A stretch of DNA of 64,000 nucleotides. Origin: Chamaecyparis obtusa. Lineage: Eukaryota; Streptophyta; Pinopsida; Cupressales; Cupressaceae. Positions 48,301 to 60,380 of the stretch are shown here, in pieces (position 1 is the first letter of the stretch; each line of letters begins with the position of its first letter). The stretch lies in NCBI GenBank assembly GCA_027943335.1, contig BSBK01002159.1, positions 1,787,501 through 1,851,500 on the forward strand. The letters are read 5' to 3'. Under the pieces are notes generated by a model, which had not been told where the DNA came from, did not search any database, and was given only the letters and a program-made list of their open reading frames with translations. The position numbers were made by a program, and so were the translations under genes.

Positions 48301-48650
48301 CAAATTTGCAAGACTTTTGCCTAGTAGAACTCAAAAGGGGTCCATGGGGTGCTCTCGGGACACCACATGTCGAATCAGGATTGGTAGGCCTGTTAAGGGG
48401 TCATTAGGGTTCCAAATGCAACTTTGATGGAATGGGGACCCTTTTCAATGCATTAGGACATGTTAGAGGATCTACGTACCAAATTTGGATGACTTTTGCC
48501 TAGTAGAACTCGAAAGGGGTCTATGGGGTGGTCTCGGGACACCACATGTCAAATCAAGGTCGGTAGGCCCGTTAAGGGGTCATTAGGGTTTCAAATGCAA
48601 CTTCGATGGAATGATGACCCTTTAGAATGCATTAAGACATGTCAGAGGAC
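45309..48650. repeat. Direct tandem array with a 179-bp period, about 18 copies
   Basis: The word GGTCCATGGGGTGCTCTC (with variants) recurs at 45481, 45660, 45839, 46020, 46199, 46378, 46557, 46736, 46915, 47094, 47273 and 47452 and onward, almost always 179 bp apart. Other parts of the unit are ACCAAATTTGGATGACTTTT, a TCGAATCGGGGTCGGTAGGC word and TTAAGGGGTCATTAGGGTT. Short open frames in it are repeat artefacts. At about 48650 it passes directly into the second 160-bp palindromic array. Confidence 0.95.
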
Positions 48651-51490
48651 CCCTTACGACACACTTGAGCATGATAAGGCGTACTAGGACCCCTAGGGAG
48701 TCCCCATGACCCCTATGAGTCCTAAGGCATGATAAGGCATACTAGGACCCCTAAGGAGTCCCCATGACCCCTTTTGATGCATTGGAATGCTCAAGTCTAT
48801 CTTAAGGGGTCCTACGACCCCTTAAGATAGACTTGAGCATTCCAATGCATCAAAAGTGGTCATGGGGACTCTCTAGGGGTCTTAACGTGTGATAAGGTGT
48901 ACTAGGACCCCTAGAGAGTCCCCATGACCCCTTTTGACACATTGGAACCCTCAAGTGTGTCCTAAGGGGTCCTATGACCCCTTAGGACACACTTGAGGGT
49001 TCCAATATGACAAAAGGGGTCATGGGGACTCTCTAGGGGTCCTAACGCATGATAAGGCTTACTAAGACCCGTAGGGAGTCCCGATGACCCCTTTCGATAC
49101 ATTGTAATGTTCAAGTGTGTCTTAAGGGGTCTTAGGACCTCTTAAGACACACTTGAGCATTCCAATGCATCAAAAGGGGTCATGGGGACTCCCTAGGGGT
49201 CTTAAGACGTGATAAGGCATACTAGGACCTTTAAGGAGTCCCAATGACCGCGTTTGACCCCTAGGACCCTTTAAGACACACTTCAGCATTCCAATGTGTC
49301 AAAAGGGGTCATTGGGACTCCCTGGGGGTCTTAACGCATGATAAGGCATACTAGGACCCCCAGGGAGTCCTCATGACCCCTTTTGACACATTGGAACACT
49401 CAAGTGTGTCTTAAGGGGTCCTAATACCCCTTAAGACACACGTGAACATTTTAATGTATCAAAAGGGGTCATGGGGACTCTCTAGGGGTCCTAACGCATG
49501 ATAAGGTGTACTAGGACCCCTAGGGAGTCCCCATGACCCCTTTTGACACATTGGAATGCTCAAGTGTGTCTTAAGGGGTTGTAGGACCCCTTAAGACACA
49601 CTTGGACATTCAAATGTGTCAAAAGGGGTCATGGGGACTCCCTAGAGGTCCTAGTATGCATTATCACACCTTAGGACACCTACAGAGTCCCCACGACCCC
49701 TTAAGACACATTGGAATACTCAAGTGTGTCTTAAGCGGTATTAGGACCCCTTAAGACACACTTGAGCATTCCAATGTGTTAAAAGGGGTTATGGGGACTC
49801 CCTAGGGGTCTTAATACACCTTATCATGTCTTAGGACCCCTAAGGAGTCCCTAGGACCCCTTTTGACACATTGGAATGCTCAAGTATGTTTTAAGGGGTC
49901 CTAATACACCTTATCACATGTTAGGACCCCTAGAGAGTCTCCATGAACCCTTAAGACACATTGGAATGTTCAAGTGTGTCTTAAGGGGTCGTACGACCCC
50001 TTAAGACACACTTGAGCATTCCAATGTGTCATAAGGGGTCATGGGGACTCCCTAGGGGTCCTAGTATGCCTTATCATGCGTTAGGACCCCTAGAGAGTCC
50101 CCATGACCCCTTAAGACACATTGGAATGCTCAAGTGTGTCTTAAGGGGTCATAGGACCCCTTAAGACACACTTGCGCATTCCAATGTGTCAAAAGGGGTT
50201 ATGGGGACTCCCTAGGGGTCTTAATACACCTTTCATTCTTTAGGACCCCTAAGGAGTCCTCAGGACCCCTTTTGACACATTGGAATGCTCAAGTATGTCT
50301 TAAGGAGTCCTAATACGCCTCATCACACGTTAGGACCCCTGGAGAGTCTCCATGAACCCTTAAGACACATTGGAATGCTCAAGTGTGTCTTAAGGGGTTG
50401 TACAACCCCTTAAGACACACTTGAGCATTCCAATGTGTCTTAAGGGGTCATGGGGACTCCCTAGGGGTCCTAGTACGCCTTATGACATGTTAGGACCCCT
50501 AGAGAGTCCCCATGACCCCTTAAGACACATTGGAATGCTCAAGTGTGTCTTAAGGGGTCATAGGACCCATTAAGACACACTTGAGCATTCCAATGTGTCA
50601 AAAGGGGTCATGGGGACTCCCTAGAGGTCCTAGTAAGCCTTATCATGCGTTAGGACCTCTATAGAGTCCCCATGACCCCTTAAGACACATTTGAATTCTC
50701 AAGTGTGTCTTAAGAGGTCAGAGGACCCCTTAAGACACACTTGAGCTTTCCAATGTGTCTTAAGGCATCATGGGGACTCTCTAGGGGTCCTATTATGTCT
50801 TAGGACCCCTAAGGAGTCCCCATGACCCCTTTTGACACATTGGAACGCTCAAGTGTGTCTTAAGGGGTATTAGGACCCCTTAAGACACACTTAAGTGTTC
50901 CAATATGTCAAAAAAGGTCATGGGGACTCCCTAGGGGTCCTAGTATGCCTTATCACATGTTAGGACCCCTAGGGAGTCCCCATGACCCCTTAAAACACAT
51001 TGGAATACTAAAGTGTTCCAATGTCTCTTAAGGGGTCATGGGGACTCCCGAGGGGTCCTAGTACACCTTATCACGCCTTAGGACCCCTAGGGAGTCCCCA
51101 TGACCCCTTTTGACATATTGGAATGCTCAAGTGTGTCTTAAGGGGTCCTACGACCCCTTAAGACACACTTGAGCATTCCAATGTGTCAAAAGGGGTCATG
51201 GGGACTCCCTAGGGGTCCTAGTACGCCTTATCACACCTTAGGACCCCTAGAGATTCTCCATGACCTCTTAAGACACATTTGAGCATTCTCATGTGTCAAA
51301 AGGGGTCATGGGAACTCCCTACGTGTCCTAATACATGATAAGGCGTACTAGGACCCCTAGGGAGTCCCCATGACCCCTTTTGACACATTGGAATTCTCAA
51401 GTGTGTCTTAAGGGGTATTAGGACCCCTTAAGACACACTTGAGCATTCCAATGCGTCAAAAGGGGTCATGGGGACTCCCTAGGTGTCCTT
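48651..51490. repeat. Array 2 of 160-bp palindromic units
   Basis: About 17 or 18 units of the same palindrome as 42460-43926, with occasional shortened units (for example near 49240-49300, 49880 and 50990). Arms are highly conserved (GACCCCTTAAGACACACTTG, GAGCATTCCAATGTGTCAAA). The array stops about 105 bp before the start codon of transposase copy 2. Confidence 0.92.
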
Positions 51491-51594
51491 ATAGAGTAGA
51501 CAATCACAGGATTTTATACTTTTTTCACGCATTGCAAAACAAAAAACATGATTTGGGGCCCATTGTTTGATTTTTGTCGACTTGTGGTCTCACC

Positions 51595-54403
51595 ATGGGA
51601 AGCACCAGTCGTCAAAAGGCTAAACGCAAGAGGAAGCTGACAGATGATGAAATTCAGGCATATAGGGAAAAGATAAGGAAAATCACCGAAGAAGGAGAGA
51701 GGTATGTTAAACATTAATCAAGGTAACCCCGTAAATGTAGTTGTAAGTGAAAAGGATGTTCAATTTGAAAATGCACAGATGGAGATTGAAAATGTAGACT
51801 TTGGGAACGAAAATGTTGCACAAGAACCACATGAATGTTATACATCTCCAAATTATATGCGAAATGAAGTCCCTTGCAATAAAGATAATCAATCTTCAAA
51901 TTTGGGGCTTTCAAGAACACCTAAATGGTTAATTGAAATTGAGGAGAACATTATGAATAATTGGGAAGGAAAGAGGTCACATAGAACCATTAGGTTGTGG
52001 GCTTCAAGACTTTATGATCAATTTTTTCGAAACAAGACATTGGTTGAGAAATGTCAAATTTTTGTGCAGTTATTAAAGATGCAAAAGATGAGACCTGTGC
52101 TTGTGAAATTGAAGATTCGTGTGAACAAGAAAATGGAGAGAAATGCCATTGTTGTGAAGAATCTTTTCAATGCTCTCAATAGCATTGGGAAGACTAGCAG
52201 AGAAAAAGACAAGAGAGTTGCTCGGAGGGTTATTACAACCTCCTTAGTAAGTCATCAGTTGAGAAAGGCTCGTTTGATGAGACAAACTTGTGTTGACTTC
52301 AATATAGACCGTAAAACTTTGGGTAGAGCACTTGCAAGAAGAGAAGGACTTGATGATCCCCTTCAAATTGATACATGGGCTTATGGTGGGAGACTTCCAC
52401 GTTTCAATAAGAAGCTATCAGATGTTGTCAAGGATGAAATTCAACAATTTTGGGATGCTAACTCAAGAGTGTCACAAAATGTGAAGGATGTCTTGAAGTT
52501 GAAAGTTGGCAATCGAGACCGCACTCCACATCCTAAACATTATGTGGAGGTAAGTCAAACAATGTTGTATAAAAATTTTTGTGAGACACATCCAACATTG
52601 AAAATATCACAAAGGTCTTTTGAATCCGTGAAGCCATTTTATTGTGTACCCCTTAAGATTCAAAATACATGTTGTTGCAAATATCATGTTGAGTTTTCAA
52701 TGCATCATGAATTATTACAGTCCATTCATTCTACTTTGCATACTAATGAAATGCTAGAGGATTGTGGTGCAAGTGGTCTTCCCAACTCATCAAGAGACTT
52801 GCTAGATCAATTTTTATGTCAAAGAGATGATGATTGTTTATTTTATAAAAAAGATTGCTTAAATGCCAAGTTCTCAGAATGTGGTGGCTTGTCCAAGTTT
52901 AGAACATGTTTTCATGAGGGTTTGGAACACAATTTTGGAAAGACACTCGTCCAAAAAAAGGTATATGAAACAGTGAAATATACATTGAAGAGTGGAGGTG
53001 AAGGCTCTAGATGTGAGTTAGTTGCAAATGAATACAATGTTGCTGATTTTATCTCAGATTTCAAGACAAATCTTTTTTACAAGTATGCAAGGCATAGTCA
53101 CAGGTCTCAATGGTTGGATCAACAATTCAGGACATGTAAGGACACTTTCCCCATTGGAACTATTATATCCATTGTAGACTTTGTGGAGAACTATACATTG
53201 CAGCCCCAAAATGAGACTCAAGCTCAATATTACAATTTGATTCAGGTTGCTATTTTTGTAAACATCACATATAGACATTCCCCTGATAGCACAAAAGATG
53301 AGTGAAAGATAATCAGAGAGTACCATTTTTATATGAGCGATGACAGGTCTCACTCTCATGAGTTTGTTCAACATTTTTTCCAGAACTATTTTGACTTCTT
53401 GCAAGAAAATGGTATTGCTATGGATAGGCATCTCATTTGGTCGGATAATTGCACCGGTCAATTTAAGAATGCAAAAATGTTTTATTGGTTGTGTAGAATG
53501 CATGTGGAGAGAGGTGTACCTCATATTTGGAGTTTTTTTGAGTCAGGGCATGGGAAAGGGGAGCATGACGGAGCAGGTGCGTGTGTGAAGAGAGCTCTAG
53601 TTAAGGAGCAATTGAGGATTTCAGGTGTTGTACTTCTTGATGCTCATTCTATTGTTGATTGGTGTACTTTAGCATTGTCACAGGGGGGGACTTTTGATTC
53701 TACAGTGCGTAGATTCTTTTGGTTGGTTGAGGAGGGAACTATAGGAGATAGATTGGATTGTCAAACAGTGAAAGACTCTTCAAAAATGCATTCATTCCGA
53801 AGCTCCAATAGTAGTACATGGACCATTTGGACACAAGAGTTGGCTTGTTTTTGCCCCATGTGTTTTCAATATGATTGGGATCATTGCGAGTCAAGTGAGT
53901 GGGTGGATACATGGGTTCCACAGTATCTGACTCCTTTATCTTTGACACTCTCTATAAGAAATGATGACATGGACACTTCAGTTGACTATGACCATCTTTT
54001 AGATCTTTTGAAGCCAGGAGATGTTTTTGCATTGGTTGCACCATAGGGGAATGATGAGAGTTCAGATTATTGGTTAGCACATTGTGTACAAGGTAAACAG
54101 AAGCTTGTACAACCGATGACAGATGGTGATGGGTTCACATATCCTACTGGTTCAGTTGTTGTTGTGGGAACATGGTTGCGAACATACATGATTAGAAAGA
54201 ATGGAGTTCCCGCATTTGAAGACTATGAGAAGCACAAAACTATTCTGATGTATTCACACCTTGTTATAGCAACAAATGTCAAGTTGTCAAAGCATCATGG
54301 AAGACCAAAGACAAAAGAACTTTGGACTATTACTACTGTTGATCATGAAGCACTATTGGAGACCTTGAAGCAAAGAGATGACCCTTCAGGAGCACTTGAC
54401 TAG
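51595..54403 (+). pseudogene. DDE-type transposase-like gene, copy 2 (longest copy, about 930 codons)
   Basis: ATG 51595 opens a basic leader (MGSTSRQKAKRKRKLTDDE) that ends in frame 1 at 51717. The main frame runs from 51704 to 54403 in frame 2, so a short intron or indel lies near 51700. It is interrupted only by TGA 53303-53305 and TAG 54044-54046. Regions in order: HTH-like segment (DFNIDRKTLGRAL, about 52290); Cys/His-rich region (CCCKYHVEF, about 52670); Asp 53177 (SIVDFVENY); Asp 53444 (WSDNCTGQFKN); Glu 53561 within SFFESGHGKGEHDGAGAC; a Cys cluster (CFCPMCFQYDWDHC, about 53850); and a C-terminal region with DYWLAHC and VVVVGTWLRTYM. D-to-D is 89 codons and D-to-E 39, matching copy 1 at the latter. 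A cut-and-paste transposase is inferred; I cannot assign a named superfamily. Confidence 0.75.
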
Positions 54404-54956
54404 GTAATAAGTTAACTTAGTGCATTATTTTCTAAGTTCATTAAGCTTAATTTCAATACATTAATTTGACCTTTCTTAGATTGTATTTTGATTCAATAAA
54501 CTTGGTTTTGTATGTGGAATGTAACTTGTGCAGGAGCACCTATGAAGATGCCTACATTCACCATGGATCCAATCAGAGATAGAAGGACAAAAGGATCCTT
54601 AATGGTTAATTGAGATCTTTTGAAGCCTATAATGGCAATTTGTAACAATCAATTTGATTTAAAAGTTAAATGTCCTTAAACTCTTCATAAGGACTTATGA
54701 CCAAAATCATGTATGGGTGGCCAATAGTGCCAAGAAGAGATATTACATGTCATATACTTATGTCATTTGCATGGTTTGAATTCTTACATGTTTGATTGTT
54801 GTTTGTAATGCTTTAAGGATATTATTTTTTATCATTTCAAAAAATCTATAAAAGTTAAACCTCAAACATAATAAGCTCCACAGTTCAAATTTAACAAGCT
54901 TAATCATGATTAATTTCACAGTTTAAATTTCAAACATACCACTAAAAGTTAGTTGA
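54404..54956 (+). other. 3' region of transposase copy 2
   Basis: AT-rich. An intron-like interval begins right after the terminal TAG (GTAATAAG, 54404) and ends TTGTGCAG near 54534. A small coding-like exon with a stop follows. If TAG 54401-54403 was once CAG, the protein would have ended a few residues into this exon. No terminal inverted repeat seen before the 358-bp array begins. Confidence 0.35.
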
Positions 54957-57900
54957 AAGTGGCTCGTATCTCAGACCTCATGAGAGATATTGAAAAACTG
55001 TTAGGTGCTACAGGATCATGTTTTTGAGGTCTACAATAACCTCTCTCAGTTTTGGGCGATTCGACTTCATTTGCATTTGGCAAGGCGATCTCAGTCGATG
55101 CCAAAACTTGCAATGAGGGTCAGTTGAAAGTGGCTCAGCAGCGTATCTTTTAAACTGTCTGACCTGGCATCGAACCATCCACTCCATCAGCTCTGGTTGG
55201 CCGGGTAAATGCCAATAACAACCCCAGTCTGCCCACAGAGTCACCAAAACGCTCGCGACCACACTCAACCCAAGTGACCCCAAGGTGCACTAAGCACGAT
55301 TGGGCCGCAATCTTTTGGGGCTCGTATCTTGGACCTCATGAGAGGTATCGACAAACTTTCAATGTTATAGGATCATGTTTTTGAGATCTACAATAACCTC
55401 TCTCATCTTTGGGCGATTTGACTTCCTTTGCATTTGGCAAGGCGATCTCAGTCGATGCCAAAACTTGCAGTGAGGGTCAATTGAAAGTGGCTCAGCTGCG
55501 TATCTTTCAAACTGTCTGACCTGGCATCAAATCATCTTCTCCATCAGCTCTGGTTGGCCAGGTAAATGCCAGTGACAACCCCATTCTGACCACAGAGTCA
55601 CCGGAACGCTTGCGACCACGCTCGACCCAAGTGACCCCAAGGTGCACTAAGCATGATTGGGCAGCGATCTTCTGGGGCTCGTATCTTGGACCTCGTGAGA
55701 GCTATCAAAAAAATATCAAGTGTTACAGGATCATGTTTTTGAGGTCTACAATAACCTCTCTCAGTTTTGGGTGATTCAACTTCGTTTGCATTTGGCAAGG
55801 CGATCTCAGTCGATGCCAAAACTTGCAGTCAGGGTTAGTTGAAAGTGGCTCAGCAGCGTATCTTTCAAACCGTCTGACTTGGCATCGAACCATCTGCTCC
55901 ATCAGCTTCGGTTGGTCGGGTAAACACCAATGACAACCCCGTTCTACCCATAGAGTCACCGGAACGCTCGCGACCACACTCGACCCAAGTGACCCCAAGG
56001 TGCACTAAGCACAATTGGGCAGCGATCTTCTGGGGCTCATATCTTGGACCTCGTGAGAGCTATCAACAAACTGTTAGGTGTTATAGGATCATGTTTTCGA
56101 GGTCTACAATAACGTCTCTCAATTTTGGGCGATTCGACTTCCTTTGCATTTGGCAAGGCGATCTCAGTCGATGCCAAAACTTGCAGTGAGGGTTAGTTGA
56201 AAGTGGCTCAGTAGTGTATCTTTCAAACCGTCTGACCTGGCATCGAATCATCTACTCCATCAGCTCTGGTTGGCCGGGTAAACACCAGTGACAACCCTGT
56301 TCTTCCCACAGAGTCACCGGAACGCTCGCGACCACGCTCGACCCAAGTGACCCCAAGGTGCACTAAGCACGATTGGGCCGCGATCTTCTGGGGCTCGTAT
56401 CTCAGACCTCGTGAGAGCTATCAAAAAACTGTTAGGTGCTACGGGATTGTGTTTTTGAGGTCTACAATAACCTCTCTCAATTTTGGATGATTCGACTTCG
56501 TTTGCATTTGGTAAGGCGATCTCAGTCGATGCCAAAACTTGCAGTCAGGGTCAGTTGAAAGTGGCTTAGCAGCGTATCTTTCAAACCGTCTAACCTGGCA
56601 TCGAATCATCTACTCCATTAGCTCTGGTTGGCTAGTTAAATGCTAGTGACAATCCCGTTCTACCCATAGAGTCACTGGAACGCTCGCGACCACGCTTGAC
56701 CCAAGTGACCCCAAGGTGCACTAAGCACGATTGGGAAGCGATCTTCTGGGGCTCGTATCTTGGACCTCGTGAGAGCTATCAACAAACTGTCAAGTGTTAT
56801 AGGATCATTTTTTCGAGGTCTACAATAACATCTCTCAATTTTGGGCGATTCGACTTCCTTTGCATTTGGCAAGGCGATCTCAGTCGATGCCAAAACTTGC
56901 AGTGAGGGTTAGTTGAAAGTGGCTCAGCAGTGTATCTTTCAAACCGTCTGACCTGGCATCGAATCATCTACTCCATCAGCTCTGGTTGGCTGGGTAAACG
57001 TGAGTGACAACCCTGTTCTTCCCACAGAGTCATCGGAACGCTCACGACCACGCTCGACCCAAGTGACCCCAAGGTGCACTAAGCACGATTGGGCCGCGAT
57101 CTTCTGGGGCTCGTATCTTGGACCTCTTGAGAGGTATCGAAAAAATGTTAGGTGCTACAAGATCATGTTTTTGAGTTCTACAATAACCTCTCTCAATTTT
57201 GGGCGATTTGACTTCGTTTGCATTTGGTAAGGCGATCTTAGTCGATGCCAAAACTTGCAGTGAGGGTTAGTTGAAAGTGGCTCAGTAGCGTATCTTTCAA
57301 ACCATCTGACCTGGCATCAAACCATCTACTCCATCAGCTCTAGTTGGCAGGGTAAACGCTAATGACAACCCTATTTTTCCCACAGAGTCACCGGAACGCT
57401 CGCGACCACACTCGACCCAAGTGACCCCAAGGTGCACTAAGCATGATTGGGCAGTGATCTTCTGGGGCTCATATCTTGGACCTTGTGAGAGGTATCAACA
57501 AATTGTTAGGTTTTACAAGATCATGTTTTCAAGGTCTACAATAACCTCTCTTAGTTTTGAGTGATTCGACTTCGTTTGCATTTGGAAAGGCGATCTTAGT
57601 TGATGCCAAAACTTGTAGTCAGGGTCAATTGAAAGTGGTTCAGCAACGTATCTTTCAAACCATCTAACCTGGCATTGAATCATCTACTCCATTGGCTTTG
57701 GTTGGCTAGGTAAACACCAGTGACAACCCCATTCTGCCCACAGAGTCACCAGAACGCTTGCGACCACGCTCGACCCAAGTGACCCCAAGGTGCACTAAGC
57801 ACGATTGGGCCACGATCTTCTGGGGCTCGTATCTCAGACCTCGTGAGAGCTATCAACAAACTATTAGGTGCTACAAGATCATGTTTTTGAGGTCTACAAT

Positions 57901-58190
57901 AACCTCTCTCAACTTTGGGCAATTCAACTTCATTTGCATTTGGCAAGGCGATCTCAGTCGATGCCAAAACTTGCAGTCATGGTCAGTTGAAAGTGGCTTC
58001 ACAGCGTATCTTTCAAACTGTCTGACCTGGCATTGAACTATCTACTCCATCAGCTCTAGTTGGCTGGGTAAATGCCAATGACAACCCCATTCTACCCACA
58101 GAGTCACCGAAACACTCGCGACCACTCTCGACCCAAGTGACCCCAAGGTGCACTAAGCACGATTGGGCAGCGATCTTCCGAGGCTCATGG
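54957..58190. repeat. Direct tandem array with a 358-bp period, nine copies
   Basis: The word CAAGTGACCCCAAGGTGCAC recurs at 55271, 55628, 55986, 56344, 56702, 57060, 57418, 57776 and 58134, i.e. steps of 357 or 358. Each unit also holds AGGATCATGTTTTTGAGGTC, GGCAAGGCGATCTCAGTCGA and CATCTACTCCATCAGCTCTG. Open frames of 70-90 codons recur in each unit on both strands, including one starting MASTEIALPNANEVE on the minus strand. Repetition explains them; they show no sign of being genes. The unit resembles neither the 179-bp nor the 160-bp unit. Confidence 0.95.
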
Positions 58191-58645
58191 ATCAAGTAGA
58201 AATTTTTCTAAGCAGACATTGTTCTATTTGGTATGGTTATGAAGGTAGACTGAAATGGTTGGAGAGGCTATCAATGCCACTATCTATCCAAGGACATGCC
58301 ATCATCCTTGGGGTCGGTTATAATTTTAACTATTGAGTCCCATAAAAATTGTGACTTGGAAGCATAGACAATATATGTAAACTATTCAACAAAATGCCCG
58401 CAAGCAGAGCACGGCATATGGAATTGCAGATAGGAGTAGTAGAACTAGTAAAAGGTATCCAAAAATGAAGTTTCCAAAGCTTTGTCAGGTTAGACTAGTC
58501 GATGACAATGAGAATTGGTTTTGCACATCGACAGTATTGGCATTCGAGAACATGATAATCTATAATGCAATTTCAATATTAAGACATTATCATTTCCTGA
58601 GAATGCCCCAACACCGAATGTCAAGGAGGACCTGACATCTTCCTT
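58191..58645. other. Unassigned sequence after the 358-bp array
   Basis: Nothing recognisable. Composition becomes ordinary right after the array, and it may be part of the decayed gene copy that follows. Confidence 0.3.
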
Positions 58646-58840
58646 GATGGACAGAACCTTGTTTCATGCTCAGTTGTTGGATTCATAGAGGTCTGGGACT
58701 ATATCAATGGGAAACTTAAGAGCGATTTTCAATACCAAGCTGATGATGCCTTCATGACGCATGATAATGCAGTTCTTTGTGTTGACAGTAGTCGTGATTC
58801 AAAGATGTTGGCTTTAGGTTCACAGGGTGGGAAAATTGAG
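58646..58840 (+). pseudogene. SMU1: SMU1 (WD40 spliceosome factor) pseudogene fragment
   Basis: About 65 codons read on the plus strand: DGQNLVSCSV, GFIEVWDYINGKLKSDFQYQ, ADDAFMTHDNAVLCV, SRDSKMLALGSQGGKIE. This corresponds to the first WD40 blades of SMU1, a conserved spliceosome-associated protein with an N-terminal LisH/CTLH part and a C-terminal beta-propeller. Typical residues are altered (a Gly in place of an Asp in SQDGKI, and loss of the Asp before GFIEVW), and similarity stops abruptly on both sides. A TGA follows near 58882. No intron is seen in the piece, consistent with a processed or transposon-copied fragment. A recognisable but clearly dead relic. Confidence 0.8.
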
Positions 58841-59869
58841 GAGGATGTGCTCGCAATTGAATCCCAAAATACATATGTATGATGGCTTCGACAAAATGTT
58901 TCTTGGTGTCACTTGCATGGAGCGGTATGTTTGTGGAGAGCCAAAAATGACACGCTCTAGTTATAGCACCAAGCGTCCAATCAAAACATAGAGGCATTAA
59001 CACTTGTGTTGCAATAAGATCCAGATGGCACTATTCTATAGGAATAGATCCATTTTGAAAGATGTAGAGCACCAAGTAACATGGACTTTCATAAAAAAAT
59101 ATTACTAAGGCACTCACAAAGGGATACTTTAATGTATTCGGGAAAGAATATGTGGATAGACACATCCTCAAGAATTAGTTATTATAACAGGAAAGAAACT
59201 AACTGAAAGGGGAAAATAAGTAAGGCTCGTAGAGGAGATTTTGGGGGTTCCAGATTCCACCTGACCCAAGAGACTTTGTGCCAGGGGAGGGATAGATTAG
59301 GATTTTTATTGTAATGTAGGGAAAGAGGGATTTTATTTTCAGATAATAATTAATGTACAGGAACATCAGAATCTTTGTTGTTTTGCTGTGTTTAAAGAAG
59401 GATATGTCAGCATATTAAAACTTTGATTTTAGATGCTCACTTTCTGATTGATATTCATCTTTGAATGATATTGGTTTCTTTTGAATGCATAGTTGTTACA
59501 TCTGATCATCAACACGATCATCTGTGGACTTTACGCTATAGTTTTTCGTGTATTTGGAAAGAACCATTCATCTTTCTCTCTTAGTTTCTTTCTATAATGC
59601 ATTGTTTAGGCAAATGAAATTTGTAGCGTTTACTGTCCTTTTCTTTTCAGTAAATTAGTCCCTTTGCATGTATCTCATGTTTACAAATAGATGTTTGTAA
59701 GCCTTTATTGCTTTTAGGTTAAAAGCATTATCATTTATAGTTTAGTTGATTCATTGTAAATCCTGCACGGGGAGCTGTACCTGGATAATTCAAAGGGCGC
59801 TTACGCTTCTCAATAGTGAAGTGACCCAACTGTTGGTGTTGGTTGAGTCTTTTTGTTTGGGCTTTAAGG
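58841..59869. other. Unassigned, no gene seen
   Basis: Ordinary composition with short broken frames. The interval 59200-59400 looks like a 3' untranslated region (GGGGAGGGATAGATTAGG, then T-rich). It may belong to the same decayed gene copy as the SMU1 fragment, or to another old insertion. The last five bases, TAAGG (59865-59869), are the presumed target duplication of the copia element to the right; its partner lies outside the window. Confidence 0.3.
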
Positions 59870-60380
59870 TGTTAGGATTAACAAAGCATAAATAACAATT
59901 ATGTGCAAATATAACTAATATCAGAAAATAATAAACCACATAGAATAGAACACAAGACACACAGATTTAACGTGGTTCACCCAATCCCTAGGCTACGTCC
60001 ACCAACAGTGAGTCCAATATTATTATTATCCAGTGATTACAACCTGATTACAATCCATAATCCCTTACAACCCAATTCTGTTGCAAGTACTAAAATCATA
60101 CATAATGAAAATCCCTAACCCTAAGCCATATTATACAATATTTTTCCCGCTTTAGGGTTAGAATGAGTTATAAGTAGTCGGCCCAAATAACCAAAAAGTA
60201 GTCGGCCTCAAAAAAAAATTTCATCGGGGGCTGCGCCCCCGAACCCCTGCTCTTGGGGGCTGCCGCCCCCAAACCCCCGCTCGGGGCCCAGCCCGGCCCC
60301 GAACCCCGGTGAGGTCGGGAGGAAAAGTGTATAGTACTTTCCTGGATAGTACTTTCCTGATTAGTCACCGCAAGCTAACA
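59870..60380 (-). repeat. 3' LTR (511 bp) of the right-hand copia element
   Basis: TG...CA ends with 6-bp inverted termini (TGTTAG / CTAACA). It contains a very GC-rich tract at about 60225-60310 (CCCCCGAACCCC-type words, in inverted copies) in otherwise AT-rich sequence. That tract could fold into a stable hairpin in the R region. Confidence 0.85.

Noticed and set aside
45831..48687. Open frames of 60-90 codons in the 179-bp array (for example MPSRTRKGSMGC)
   Set aside because: Each is the same repeat unit read through; no independent evidence of coding.
42460..51490. CRISPR-like regular spacing of repeats
   Set aside because: Units are about 160 or 179 bp, are not separated by unique spacers, and the context is a plant genome; these are satellite-type arrays.
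54957..58190. Recurring 70-90-codon open frames on both strands of the 358-bp array
   Set aside because: The same frame recurs in each unit because the DNA repeats; frames on opposite strands overlap and vary at the ends.
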